64,000 bases of DNA from JACCZR01 sp035296565 (lineage in GTDB: Bacteria > Actinomycetota > Thermoleophilia > Solirubrobacterales > Thermoleophilaceae), in contig DATHAQ010000047.1 in the NCBI GenBank assembly GCA_035296565.1, positions 1-64,000 of the forward strand, written 5' to 3'. Positions 52,523 through 61,825 of the stretch are shown here, piece by piece. Every line of letters begins with the position of its first letter. Position 1 is the stretch's first letter. The position numbers and the translations under genes were made by a program. The notes under the pieces are model-generated. The model was not told the DNA's origin. It was given only the letters and a program-made list of their open reading frames with translations, and did not search any database.

Positions 52523-53995
52523 GTGCGGCCGTGGATCGCGTACGGGCTGCTGTTCCTGGGCGCTGCCGGGCTCTCGGGCCTGACCGTGCTGAATGAGCTC
52601 AATCCGCACGATGAGGGCCTGATGCTGCAGGCCGCCGCGCGCATCGCCGACGGCCAACTGCCCTATCGCGACTTCTGGTGGAACTACGGCCCGGGCCAGC
52701 CACTGCTGCTGGCGGGGCTGCAGGAGCTGTTCGGGCTCTCGCTGTTGCCGTGGCGCGTGCTGCGCGTGCTGCTCGACGCCGGAGTGGCCACGCTGGCCTT
52801 CGGCCTTGCGCGGCGAGCAAAGGCCGGGACCCCGGTCGCCCTGCTGGCCTGGCTGGCGGCCGCGCTGGCCATGGCCTCCCCCACTCTGCCGAGCCCTGTC
52901 CCTGCCGCGACCGCGCTGGCACTTGGAGCAGTGCTGGTGGCCCGTGGTTCGCCGGTGGCCGCCGGGGTGCTCGCCGGGTTGGCGCTCGCCTTCCGCATCG
53001 ACCTGGGTCTCGCCGCCGTGCTGGGCGCCGCGGTCTCCTCCGCCGAGCGCGACGAGCGGGCCGCCCTGCGCGCCGTCGCCTCCGCAGCGGTGGCCGCAGC
53101 GATCGCCCTCGGTCCGTGGGTCCTGGCCGGCGGAGCTGGTCGCTTCTGGGACCAGACCATCGGCTTCGCCGCGAACCTCCAGGACCTGCAGCGCCTACCT
53201 CTGCCCGGCGCATGGGACGGCGGCGTCGACCCCGGGCGGATCCTCGACTTCTACGCGCCGTACGTCCTCTTCGCCGGCGTGCTGCTGTGGGTCGTCGAAG
53301 CCGCCCGGCGGCGCCCGTCGCCGACCGAGCTCGGCGCCCTTCCGCTCGTGGTCGCCGGGGTCCTCTATCTGCTGGCCCGCGCCGACGAGTTCCACCGGAT
53401 CCCCCTGGCCGCCGTGCTGCCGGCGCTGCTGGCCGCCGCGGTGTGGCGTGCGCGCGCGGCTAGCCGCGCGTTCGCAGTCGTGCTGGCCGTCCCGCTGGTG
53501 CTGTTGGCCCTCAACGGCCTAGACCGCCTGCGCATCGACCTCTTCACCGGCCCACCAAAGCAGCGCGTCGACCTACCGGTCGCCGACGGCGTGCGGGCGC
53601 CCACGCGCGAGGCGCGCGACCTGGTGGCGCTGCGCCGCGAGGTGGGCCGCCTTGTGCCGCCCGCCCAGCCGGTGTTCGTGGCCAACCCACGCCACGACCG
53701 GGTGCGCGTCGGCGACCCATTGCTCTACGTCCTGCTCGAGCGGCCGAACCCGACCCGCTACGACGTCATGCAGCCGGGAGTGGTGACTACGGAGCAGGCG
53801 CAGCGCGAGATGGTCGCCGACCTGGAGAGCGTCAGGCCGGAGGTCGTGATCCGCTGGGTCAGCCCGGTGGCCGACCAGCGGGAGGACAACGGCTCGAGCC
53901 GCTCGACTGGCATCCGCATCCTGGACGACTACATCGCGCGCTTCTACCGCCGCGCGAGGCGGATAGGCGACTTCCTCGTGCTGCAGCGGCGCTAG
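52523..53995 (+). CDS. GT-C-type membrane glycosyltransferase
   Basis: 490 aa, about ten spans in the first ~330 residues, then an extracytoplasmic C-terminal domain. The first loop has ELNPHDEGLMLQAAARIADGQLPYRDFWWNYGPGQP, with acidic residues placed like the catalytic Asp/Glu of GT39/ArnT-like enzymes that use polyprenyl-phosphate sugars. Acceptor unknown. GTG start. Confidence 0.8.
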   Translation: MRPWIAYGLLFLGAAGLSGLTVLNELNPHDEGLMLQAAARIADGQLPYRDFWWNYGPGQPLLLAGLQELFGLSLLPWRVLRVLLDAGVATLAFGLARRAKAGTPVALLAWLAAALAMASPTLPSPVPAATALALGAVLVARGSPVAAGVLAGLALAFRIDLGLAAVLGAAVSSAERDERAALRAVASAAVAAAIALGPWVLAGGAGRFWDQTIGFAANLQDLQRLPLPGAWDGGVDPGRILDFYAPYVLFAGVLLWVVEAARRRPSPTELGALPLVVAGVLYLLARADEFHRIPLAAVLPALLAAAVWRARAASRAFAVVLAVPLVLLALNGLDRLRIDLFTGPPKQRVDLPVADGVRAPTREARDLVALRREVGRLVPPAQPVFVANPRHDRVRVGDPLLYVLLERPNPTRYDVMQPGVVTTEQAQREMVADLESVRPEVVIRWVSPVADQREDNGSSRSTGIRILDDYIARFYRRARRIGDFLVLQRR

Positions 53996-54058
53996 CGGCC
54001 CCCACGCTGCCTAGGATCGCTGTCCGGTGGCCAGCGCGGCGGTAGCACGAGATCGCTC

Positions 54059-56020
54059 GTGGAACTGATACGCCACTGTCTGCTCGTCATCGCGGCGGCC
54101 GCCCTCGGAGCCGCCTCCCTACGCGTCGCCGCTCGAGCCGGAGCCGACGGCCTCACTCGAGTAGTGGCCGCAGCGCCCTTGGCAGCCTCCGTCGCGATCG
54201 TGCAGGCTCTCGCGCTCGGACTGGTCGCCCTCGGGGCCGACTCCCTGGTCCTAGTCGCGGCGGCGCTGGCCGCCTGGGTCGCCGTGCGCATGCTGGTCCC
54301 CGTGCCCCGCGTCTCGCTCGGCTCGGCGGTCGCCGCCAGCTGGCGGGCGCGGAGCCGACCCGAGCAGATCGCCCTGGGAGCCCTGGCCGGGCTCTCGCTC
54401 GCCTGGACGGTGTGGCTTCTGCGGCACCCGTCGATCGGTTTCGACTCCTCCCTCTATCACTACACGCAGGTCGCTCAGTGGCTCGAGAACGGGCGCCCCG
54501 GCTCCCAGGGGACGATCAGCCATGGGCTCCCGTTCGGGAGCTACCCGCTCACCAGCGAGGTCCTGCAGGCGTGGCCGACAGCCATCGCGCGGAGCTTCGT
54601 ACCGCTCTCCCTCCTCCCCCCGCTCACCTGGCTGCTCTTCGCGGGCGCCGGATGGCTCGCGCTTCGCGAGCTGGGGGCGCCCAGGCCGGCCACCGGCCTC
54701 GCACTCGCCGCGGTACTCACAACCCCTTGGGTGGTCCGCGAGCTCAACGAGCCCCTCGGCGACCTGGCCAGCCTGGCGTGGCTCGCCACGGGCGCGGCCC
54801 TGGTTCTCGCGGCGCGGCGAAGGCCTCCGCTGCTCGCCGGCGCGGTGGTGGCCGCCGGGCTCGCGGTGGGAGTGAAGACAACCGCCCTGGTGCCCGCGCT
54901 CGCGCTTCTCGCCGTGGGCGGCTTCTTGCTTCGCGGGCGCCTTCGCCCTCTGGCGCGACCGCTGCTGGCGGCAGCGGTGCTGGCCGGCGTGACGGGGGGC
55001 GTGTGGTACCTGCGCAACCTGTTCCAGCACGGCTCGCCCACGTGGCCGTTCATGGCAGCCCCCTGGGGCGATCCGGTGCCTCCCTTCGTCGACCTGATCG
55101 ACACCCGCTTCAGCCAGCGGCCGCTCGCCACCCTCGACGGCCGCCTGTCCGAGTACGCCTCGGTGCTGGCGGGCAGCATCGTCGGCCTCGTCGGTGGGGC
55201 GCTCGCCCCGGCGCTGTCCCGGCGGCGGGCGGTCTGGATCGCGGCGGCAGTGTCGGTGGGGAGCCTCGTGGCCTGGACGCTGGCTCCTGTCACGGGCCTG
55301 AGCGAGACCACGGACGTCCCGGGCATCGAGTTCTGGTCGCTGTCGACCACGCGCTACCTGCTGCCCGCAGCGACGGCGGGGGCCGCGGCGCTGGCGCTGG
55401 CCGCCCGGGCGGGGCGCTTCGCGCGCGGTGCCGCGCTCGGTGCGCTGGCCGTCGCCTGCTTATGGAATCTCGCGGAGGTCGGTCAACTCGGCCTGCCCTT
55501 CGTCCCCCGCGCGCGGGTGCCACTGGCGGGCATCGTCGCCGGCGCTGCAGCGGCCGCCTGCCTGCCGCTGCTCCGGGGCCTTCCCCGTCCGCCCCGGCGC
55601 CTGGGGCAGGCCGCCGTCCCGGCGGCTGCCCTCTCCGCGGGGCTGCTGATGGCCCTCGCGGCGCCCGGGTACCTGGAGCGCCACGGTACGGTCCGCGACT
55701 CGACGTCGGTCGACGGCCGGCGGCTGACGGTGTGGTTCGCCCGACAACCGGCCTTCGAGCACGACGACGAGCCGGTCTACACGGCAGGCCGCTTCCTCAG
55801 CGCGCAGCTCGCGGGGGCCGGCTTCCAGCATCGGCTCGAGCTGCTGCCGCGCGACGCGAGCTGTCGCGAGGTGGCGCGCGCGGCCGAGCGGGGCTGGCTT
55901 GTCGTGCAGCTGCGGGTGACGCGCGGCGTGCTCGGCGTGGACCGCGTGCCGGCGGCCGACTGCCGCCCACCGTTCCCGCCTCTCTATGACGACGGCGCTT
56001 TTAGGGTCTACGCGCGATGA
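54059..56020 (+). CDS. Large multi-span GT-C-like membrane protein (paralogue A)
   Basis: 653 aa, about 12-13 spans. Recognisable stretches: SIGFDSSLYHYTQVAQWLENGRPGS in the first outer loop, GVKTTALVP, and NLFQHGSPTWPFMAAPWGDPVP, then a ~110-residue C-terminal outside domain with two Cys (DASCREVARA, AADCRPPFPP). It is clearly related to 59876-61825 but I do not recognise a named family beyond GT-C-like architecture. GTG start; its stop overlaps the next ATG. Confidence 0.75.
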   Translation: MELIRHCLLVIAAAALGAASLRVAARAGADGLTRVVAAAPLAASVAIVQALALGLVALGADSLVLVAAALAAWVAVRMLVPVPRVSLGSAVAASWRARSRPEQIALGALAGLSLAWTVWLLRHPSIGFDSSLYHYTQVAQWLENGRPGSQGTISHGLPFGSYPLTSEVLQAWPTAIARSFVPLSLLPPLTWLLFAGAGWLALRELGAPRPATGLALAAVLTTPWVVRELNEPLGDLASLAWLATGAALVLAARRRPPLLAGAVVAAGLAVGVKTTALVPALALLAVGGFLLRGRLRPLARPLLAAAVLAGVTGGVWYLRNLFQHGSPTWPFMAAPWGDPVPPFVDLIDTRFSQRPLATLDGRLSEYASVLAGSIVGLVGGALAPALSRRRAVWIAAAVSVGSLVAWTLAPVTGLSETTDVPGIEFWSLSTTRYLLPAATAGAAALALAARAGRFARGAALGALAVACLWNLAEVGQLGLPFVPRARVPLAGIVAGAAAAACLPLLRGLPRPPRRLGQAAVPAAALSAGLLMALAAPGYLERHGTVRDSTSVDGRRLTVWFARQPAFEHDDEPVYTAGRFLSAQLAGAGFQHRLELLPRDASCREVARAAERGWLVVQLRVTRGVLGVDRVPAADCRPPFPPLYDDGAFRVYAR

Positions 56021-57462
56021 GGCCGCGGCTGAGTCGTGCCGCACTGCCGGTGATCCTGGTCATCGCGCTGGCGCTGCGCCTGGGGGCGATGGCTGCCACC
56101 GATCCGTACTCGCCCCACGGGGATGCAATCGATTACCACGCGCACGCCCTGTCGCTGGTTCAGGACGGCCAGTACCCGGGGACTCTGTTCGCCGGCTTGG
56201 ACGAGATCATCGTGCGCGGCAACGAGGCGCCGACGATCTCCGAGCGCACCACTGCGCCGTCCGCCTACCGGCCGCCGACCTACCCCTACCTGCTGGCGGC
56301 GGTTTACGCGGTTTCGGGCAACAGCTGGACAGCAGGCCGGCTGACCAACGCGCTCCTGGGAGTCCTCGCGGTGGCCCTCGTGTTCGTGATCGCTCGCCGC
56401 CTGTGGGACCGGACCGTGGGCCTCCTGGCCGCGGGCGTGATGGCCGTGGCCCCGCCACTCGTCTACCTGAGCGCGTCGCTCATGTCCGAGCCGCTCTTCA
56501 TCGCCCTGGAGCTCGCCGCAGTGCTCGCGGTGATCGTGCACGGGCAATCCGACCACCGGCTGCGCTGGGTCGTCGCCGCCGGTGCGCTCTGCGGCCTGTG
56601 CGCGCTGACCCGGGCCAACGGCGTGGTCCTGATCCCCGTGGGCGCTCTGGGCATCTGGGGCTACGCGCGCTCAGACGGCCGCAGCGCGCTGAAGCCGGTG
56701 GCTGTGCTGGTGACGGCGAGCCTGCTCACGATCGCCCCGTGGACGATCCGCAACGCGCTGGTGATGGACCGGCTGGTGCCGATCTCGACCCAGGCGGGAG
56801 CGGCGATCGGCGGGTCCTACAACGCCCTGGCCGAGCGCGGCGGGCTGCGCGCAGGGTGGTTGCATCCGTTGGCCGTACCCGAGTTCCAGCGCGAGGTGTT
56901 CCGGAACAAGCGCTTCAACGAAGCTGACGTGGAGCGCGAACTGCGTCGCCGCGGGATCTCCTTCGCGCTCGACCACCCCGGGTATGCGCTGGCCACCACC
57001 TGGTGGAACTCGCTGCGGATGTTCGAGCTCGCCGACCTCGGGCGCTACCGCGACGTGTTCCAGCAGGAGCGCGCGCTGGCGGGCATCGATCGCGACCTGA
57101 GCCGGATCGGCGCCTACGTGCTCGCGCTGCTGGCGCTCGGCGGCGCCGTGGTCCTGGCGAACGGTCCCCGGAGGCGGCGCGGCGCGTGGTTCGTCTGGCT
57201 CCTGGCCGCCCTGCTGTTCCTGAGCACGGTTCCCCTCAACGGTTCGCCGCGCTACAGGGCCCCCGTGGACCCCTGGCTGGTGCTGCTGGCGGCGGCGGGC
57301 GTCGTCGAGGGGGCGCGAAGGCTCTCGGGGCGGCGGGCCAGCACGACGTACTCGTCGCCCAGCGTGAGCGAGAGCGGCAGGCGGTCGGGGACGAGCCGGC
57401 CCACGGCCGCCGCGAGCGCTCCCGCCGCTCCGCCCCGTCCGGCGGCGCCCGAGAACCAGTAG
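56017..57462 (+). CDS. GT39/PMT-like dolichyl-phosphate-mannose-type glycosyltransferase
   Basis: 481 aa with about nine spans. Early HGDAIDYHAHALSLVQDGQYPG, then SAYRPPTYPYLLAAVYAV, SASLMSEPLFIALELAAV, ALTRANGVVLIPVG and NGSPRYRAPVDPWLVLLAAAGVV follow the PMT family pattern. It transfers a lipid-linked sugar to a protein or glycan on the outer face. ATG overlaps the preceding stop (ATGA). The last ~60 residues (from about RRASTTYSS) are low-complexity and lie antisense to the methyltransferase gene. Confidence 0.83.
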   Translation: MRPRLSRAALPVILVIALALRLGAMAATDPYSPHGDAIDYHAHALSLVQDGQYPGTLFAGLDEIIVRGNEAPTISERTTAPSAYRPPTYPYLLAAVYAVSGNSWTAGRLTNALLGVLAVALVFVIARRLWDRTVGLLAAGVMAVAPPLVYLSASLMSEPLFIALELAAVLAVIVHGQSDHRLRWVVAAGALCGLCALTRANGVVLIPVGALGIWGYARSDGRSALKPVAVLVTASLLTIAPWTIRNALVMDRLVPISTQAGAAIGGSYNALAERGGLRAGWLHPLAVPEFQREVFRNKRFNEADVERELRRRGISFALDHPGYALATTWWNSLRMFELADLGRYRDVFQQERALAGIDRDLSRIGAYVLALLALGGAVVLANGPRRRRGAWFVWLLAALLFLSTVPLNGSPRYRAPVDPWLVLLAAAGVVEGARRLSGRRASTTYSSPSVSESGRRSGTSRPTAAASAPAAPPRPAAPENQ

Positions 57463-58205
57463 CCGGCCGAGAAGGTCCTGACCAGGGGCCGCCGGCCCAC
57501 CACCTCGAAGCCCGTCTCGTGGAGCACGCGGCCCAGCGTGCTGCGCGGCAGGAGGTAGGCGTGCGCTCGCAGGTAACCCCACCAGCGCCCGCCCGCCAGG
57601 CGCGCCATCCGCGAGGCCGGATCCGGCGAAGCCGTCAGCAGGACGCCCCCGGGCCTCAGCAGCTCGACGCAGCGGGAGAGGGCGCCTCGCGGATCGTCGA
57701 AGTGCTCGATCACGTCCGCTAGGACGATCGCGTCGAAGCCGGAGTCGTCGTCGAAGGCCTCCAGCGGGACCTCCCTGACGTCCAGGCCCAGCCGGTCGCG
57801 CGCGTGGGCCGCCGAGGACCGGGAGAGGTCGAGCCCCACGGTGGCCCAGCCCCGCTTGCGCGCCTCGTCGAGCAGGATGCCGGGGCCGCAGCCTGCGTCG
57901 AGCAGCCGCCCCCCGGGCACCTGCTGCTCGATCTGGCCCAGCAGCCGGCGGGCCGTCCGGCGGCGTCCGTCCTCCTCGTCGAGATAGCGCTCGTCGCGCA
58001 TGTCGCGGTACAGGTCGTGAAGGGCGTCGCCGGCCGGGAGCGCCGGCTGGGCCACCGTGCCGCAGCGCTCGCAGATCCAGAGGTCCCCGTAGACGCCAGG
58101 GTCGTGGTTGGTTGGAGCCAGCTCGTCGGGGGTGGGCGGCCCGCCCGTGCCGGCGTAAAGCAGGCGCGTCGGCCCCCCACAGATCTTGCAGCCGGCCGCC
58201 GTCAC
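57252..58205 (-). CDS. Zinc-ribbon class I methyltransferase (A)
   Basis: 317 aa. N-terminal zinc ribbon (CKICGG at about 6-11 and CERCG at about 46-50), SAM domain LLDAGCGPGILLDEARKRGW, FDAIVLADVIEHFDDPRGALSRCVELLRPGG, and a C-terminal part containing LSLTLGDEYVVLARR. Such proteins modify sugars or act next to glycosyltransferases. GTG overlaps the GT2 stop (GTGA). Its 3' 211 nt overlap antisense with the GT39-like gene, and the last ~25 residues are probably a non-conserved extension. Confidence 0.83.
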   Translation of the reverse strand: MTAAGCKICGGPTRLLYAGTGGPPTPDELAPTNHDPGVYGDLWICERCGTVAQPALPAGDALHDLYRDMRDERYLDEEDGRRRTARRLLGQIEQQVPGGRLLDAGCGPGILLDEARKRGWATVGLDLSRSSAAHARDRLGLDVREVPLEAFDDDSGFDAIVLADVIEHFDDPRGALSRCVELLRPGGVLLTASPDPASRMARLAGGRWWGYLRAHAYLLPRSTLGRVLHETGFEVVGRRPLVRTFSAGYWFSGAAGRGGAAGALAAAVGRLVPDRLPLSLTLGDEYVVLARRPESLRAPSTTPAAASSTSQGSTGAL

Positions 58206-58945
58206 GTCGTGAACAGCCGCGAGCGCACGATCCCGCGCCGGTGCAGGACCAGGCGCGCCGCGCTGAGCAGGGTGTGGAGGCCGTACTTGACCGACGTCTT
58301 GAAGCCCACCGAGGACGCTTCCTCGAAGTAGCGCGAACGGGCCGGGACCTCGGCGATCCGAAAGCCCAGCTCCGACGCCTGCATGATCATCTGCGAGTCG
58401 AAGCCGAAGCCCAGCGAGTTGCGCAGGAAGGGCACGGTCAGCAGGAGCCGCCGCGAGTAGGCGCGGTAGCCGGTGTGCATCTCCGTCAGGTCCGTCCCGA
58501 GCACGGCATTCTCGATCGTGGTCAGGGCCCGGTTGGCCAGGAACTTCCACAGGGGCATGCCCTCCCTGCGGGCCAGCCCCGGCTCGGCGAAACGCGAGCC
58601 GAGCACCATGTCCGCCTCGCCCCGGAGGATCGGCTCCACGAGCTCGGGGATCAGCGCGGGCTCATACTGGCCGTCGGGGTGGAGCATCACCACCACGTCG
58701 GCGTCGCGCTGAAGGGCCTCGAGGTAGCACGTCTTCTGGTTGCCCCCGTAGCCGACGTTGTGCGGGTGCCAGATCAGGTGCACCGGCAGGCTGCGGGCCA
58801 GCTGTACGGTCTCGTCGGTCGACCTGTCGTCGACGATGATCACCTCGTCGACCTCGGGTATGGCCGAGACCGTGCTCTCCAGCGTGCGCGCGGCGTTGAG
58901 CGCGGGCATCACGACGACCACCTTCGCGGTCTCCAGCCGGCTCAT
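58202..58945 (-). CDS. Family 2 glycosyltransferase (polyprenyl-phosphate mannosyltransferase-like)
   Basis: 247 aa. VVVVMPALNAARTLESTV, DEVIIVDDRSTDETVQLA, HNVGYGGNQKTCYLEAL, VVMLHPDGQYEPALIPEL (metal Asp), ADMVLGSRF and EMHTGYRAYSR. It likely makes a polyprenyl-phosphate sugar for the GT-C enzymes around it. ATG overlaps the upstream methyltransferase stop (ATGA), and its stop overlaps the next methyltransferase start, so the three genes are a tightly coupled operon. Confidence 0.9.
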   Translation of the reverse strand: MSRLETAKVVVVMPALNAARTLESTVSAIPEVDEVIIVDDRSTDETVQLARSLPVHLIWHPHNVGYGGNQKTCYLEALQRDADVVVMLHPDGQYEPALIPELVEPILRGEADMVLGSRFAEPGLARREGMPLWKFLANRALTTIENAVLGTDLTEMHTGYRAYSRRLLLTVPFLRNSLGFGFDSQMIMQASELGFRIAEVPARSRYFEEASSVGFKTSVKYGLHTLLSAARLVLHRRGIVRSRLFTT

Positions 58946-59856
58946 GCCCTCGCCTCGATGTAGACCGTGCCGCCGCGCCCGAGCAGCGCCTCGATGGAGC
59001 CGGCCGCCACGGCGAGCGGCCACATGACCGCGGCCGCGCCGAGAGCCGCCGCGCGGCGAGGGCCGCTCAATGTGGTACGCCGCGCCTCGGGCCGGCGGAT
59101 CGCGTCGTAGAGGTCCGGGTGCCCGGGAAGCAGCCCCACCAGGCCGTACAGCCAGCCGAACACGACCTGACCGCCGCGCAGCGGGCTCTCGCGCTCGACC
59201 TCGAGCCCGAGCTCCTTCAGCGATGCCCGCAGCGCGCTCGCCGGGATGTGCACGAGGTGCCTGGGGAAGTCCAGCGCGAACCAGCGCCCCCCGAACACCG
59301 CAGCCTGCAGGCTCTCCGCGTTGGGCACCGCCACCACCAAGATGCCGCCGGGCGCCAGCAGTCGAGAGGCCGCCCGCAGGGCCTCGCCGGGCTCGCGCAG
59401 GTGCTCCAGCGAATGCCAGAACACGACCGCCGACCACACTCCGTCCGTCTCCTGGACGGTGCTCTCCCGCACGTCGGGGCGCGAGGAGCGGCGCTCCAGC
59501 CCGGTCGCATCGCGGCCCCGCGCGCGCAGCGCGTCCAGCAAGGCCCCGTCTCCTGCGCCGACGTCGAGCACCGGGCCCGGCGGCGCGCGCTGGTCAAGGT
59601 GCACCGCCAGGCGGGCGCGGGTGCGGCGCAGCAGCCGGTCGCCCACGCCGGAGAAGCGGCCGCTCTGCGGCCTGTACCAGCCGGCGTAGGCGCGCGCGAG
59701 GTCGGCGTCGGAGGGCCACGGGTCGGTCGTCGCGACCCCGCAGCCGCGGCAGCGCAGGCGACCGGGAAGGCCGTCCGAGCCCTCGCCGAAAGCGCGACCG
59801 CACCAGGCGCAGGCGACCGGCGGAGCCGTGGGGGCGATCGTGTCCGCGACCATCAC
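58942..59856 (-). CDS. Zinc-ribbon class I methyltransferase (B)
   Basis: 304 aa. N-terminal zinc ribbon CAWCGRAF ... LRCRGCG, then YAGWYRPQSGRFSG, SAM motif VLDVGAGDGALLDALRARG, AVVFWHSLEHLREPGEALRAASRLLAPGG and PNAESLQAAVFGGRWFALDFPRHLVH. Same two-part plan as 57252-58205 on the other side of the GT2 gene. GTG 59856 (or ATG 59853) with TACCCT 8 nt upstream; first gene of the three-gene operon. Confidence 0.85.
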   Translation of the reverse strand: MMVADTIAPTAPPVACAWCGRAFGEGSDGLPGRLRCRGCGVATTDPWPSDADLARAYAGWYRPQSGRFSGVGDRLLRRTRARLAVHLDQRAPPGPVLDVGAGDGALLDALRARGRDATGLERRSSRPDVRESTVQETDGVWSAVVFWHSLEHLREPGEALRAASRLLAPGGILVVAVPNAESLQAAVFGGRWFALDFPRHLVHIPASALRASLKELGLEVERESPLRGGQVVFGWLYGLVGLLPGHPDLYDAIRRPEARRTTLSGPRRAAALGAAAVMWPLAVAAGSIEALLGRGGTVYIEARA

Positions 59857-59864
59857 AGGCGGCA

Positions 59865-59870
59865 AGGGTA
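59865..59870 (-). promoter_or_regulatory. -10 box TACCCT, 8 nt before methyltransferase B
   Basis: Minus strand TACCCT, TGCCGCCT, GTG. The divergent GT-C-like gene starts only 20 nt away (GTG 59876), so the two promoters overlap. Confidence 0.5.
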
Positions 59871-59875
59871 GTTTC

Positions 59876-61825
59876 GTGTCCCTGGTCGCCCCGTCAGTCC
59901 TCCTCTCGGCCGCGCTGCTGGTGGCCTGCGTCCTCGCGCTCTTCGACGCCTCCGTCCGACTGGCGTCGGCGGCCGCGCCCCGCGGCCTCGAGCGGCTGGT
60001 CGGCGCTGCGGTGATCGCCGGCGCCATGCTCGCCCTGCACGCCCTTTTGCTCGGCCTGGTGGGCCTGGGCGGCTCGGCGCCCGCCCTGGGGCTGGCGGCG
60101 CTGGCCACCCTGCTCGCCGCCCGGGCGCTCCTCCCCCGGCCCGAGGTCCCTCCCGGCGGCGAGCTCGCCGCGTGGTGGCGAGAGCTAGAGGTCCCGGCGC
60201 GGGTCGGCAGCGCCGCTGCCGCCGGCGCCTGGCTGCTCTACATCGCCTGGCTGATCCGCTGGCCGAGCCTCGGCCTGGACGGGGTCGTCTACCACCTGAC
60301 CGAGTCGGTCGTGTGGGCCCAGCAGGGACGTCCGGGCTCGATCGAGCTCGCGACCTACGAGTTCCCCGTCGGCAACTACCCAGTGCTGTCCGAGGTGATG
60401 GTCGGCTGGTCGAACGCAGTGGCCCGCTCACTCCCCCAGGCTGTGGTCTGGGCACCGGCGATGCTCGGTCTCGCCCTGCTGTCCGGCTGGCTCGGGCTGC
60501 GTGAGCTGCGCGTGCCCCGGCCGGCGGCGGCGGCCGCGCTTGCGGCCGTCGCGCTGACGCCCATCGCCATCGACGGTCTGCGGGGGCCCAGCACCGACAT
60601 TGCCGCGCTGGGATGGCTGGTGAGCGCCGCCGCGCTCGCTGTCGTCGCCCGGCGGCGTCCCGCCCTCCTGGCCCCTGCCCTGCTCGCCGCGGCCATGGCG
60701 GTCGGGGTGAAGACCACGGCCCTCCCTTACGCCGCGGCCATCGTGGCCTGGGGGCTTCTGGCCGCCCGGGGCGAGATCCGGCGGCTCGCCGTGCCGCTCG
60801 GCGCTGCCGCAGCGGCGGGCGCGGTCCTGGGCGGCTTCTGGTACGCCCGCAACCTGGTCGACCACGGGTCACCCTTCTGGCCCTTCGTCGCGGCTCCCTG
60901 GGGCGACCCGGTGCCCGAGTACCTCGCCCGCTTCGACAGCTCCTTCCTCCAGAGCCCCGTCGGCACGCTCGAGGGCCGGGTCGGCGAGTACCTCTCCTTC
61001 GTCGGAGGAGTGCCCCTGCTCCTCGCGGGCGCGCTGGGCGCGGCAATCGCAGCCCGCTCCCGGGCGACCGGCGTCGCGGCGCTCGTGACCGTGGCGGGAG
61101 GTATCGCGTGGGCGGCCTCGCCCTACACGGGGCGGTCGTCGCTCAGCCGGCTCTTCGACCTGTCGCTCTCCACCACCCGCTACCTCCTGCCCGTGGTCGC
61201 CGCCGGAGCGCTCACGGTCGCGCTGGCGGCCCGGCGCGGGCGCCGCGAGGAGGTGATCGCGACGGTGTTCCTGACCGCCTGCGCGGCGTGGAGCCTGGGG
61301 GCGGCGATCGCCCTGGGCTTTCCCCGCTCCCCTCCGGGGTGGCTGTTCGTGGCGGGACCCGCGGCCGGAGCGGCGACAGCGGCGGTCGTCGGACTGTTTC
61401 CCCGCCTTCGCCTTCCCTCGCCGACGGCGCTCGCCGCCGGAGCCGTGGCCGCGACGCTCGGACTGGCGCTCCCCGCGCCGGGCTTCCTGTCGCGCTACGC
61501 CGACACGGGCGGCTTCGGCAGCCCGGTGGCCCGGTGGCTGGACTCCCGCGACGACTTCCGCGACGGGTCGCGGCCGGTGGCCTTCGCCCCTGCGCCGGTC
61601 AGCGTCCTCGCCGGCCCCCGCCTGCGCCACCGGCTCGAGGTGATCCCCGCCAGGGAGAGCTGCACCCGCGTGCGCGCCCGAGCCCGGCGCGGCTACGTGG
61701 TGCTGCGGCGCTTCGAGTTCGAGCGGCAGCTCACCCGCTTCACCGCCGACGAGTGCCTAGCCGGGCTGCGCCCTGCTTTCGACCACGGCGGAGAGTGGCG
61801 CGTCTACACGCTCGCCCCCGGCTGA
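59876..61825 (+). CDS. Large multi-span GT-C-like membrane protein (paralogue B)
   Basis: 649 aa, about 12-13 spans. Shared marks with 54059-56020: VYHLTESVVWAQQGRPGS, FPVGNYPVLSEVMVGW, GVKTTALPYAAA and NLVDHGSPFWPFVAAPWGDPVP, plus an outside C-terminal domain with Cys in ARESCTRVRARARRG and ADECLAGLRP. Function unknown; a lipid-linked sugar transferase is likely from architecture and context. Start at GTG 59876 is uncertain. Its last 69 nt overlap the converging gene. Confidence 0.75.
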   Translation: MSLVAPSVLLSAALLVACVLALFDASVRLASAAAPRGLERLVGAAVIAGAMLALHALLLGLVGLGGSAPALGLAALATLLAARALLPRPEVPPGGELAAWWRELEVPARVGSAAAAGAWLLYIAWLIRWPSLGLDGVVYHLTESVVWAQQGRPGSIELATYEFPVGNYPVLSEVMVGWSNAVARSLPQAVVWAPAMLGLALLSGWLGLRELRVPRPAAAAALAAVALTPIAIDGLRGPSTDIAALGWLVSAAALAVVARRRPALLAPALLAAAMAVGVKTTALPYAAAIVAWGLLAARGEIRRLAVPLGAAAAAGAVLGGFWYARNLVDHGSPFWPFVAAPWGDPVPEYLARFDSSFLQSPVGTLEGRVGEYLSFVGGVPLLLAGALGAAIAARSRATGVAALVTVAGGIAWAASPYTGRSSLSRLFDLSLSTTRYLLPVVAAGALTVALAARRGRREEVIATVFLTACAAWSLGAAIALGFPRSPPGWLFVAGPAAGAATAAVVGLFPRLRLPSPTALAAGAVAATLGLALPAPGFLSRYADTGGFGSPVARWLDSRDDFRDGSRPVAFAPAPVSVLAGPRLRHRLEVIPARESCTRVRARARRGYVVLRRFEFERQLTRFTADECLAGLRPAFDHGGEWRVYTLAPG

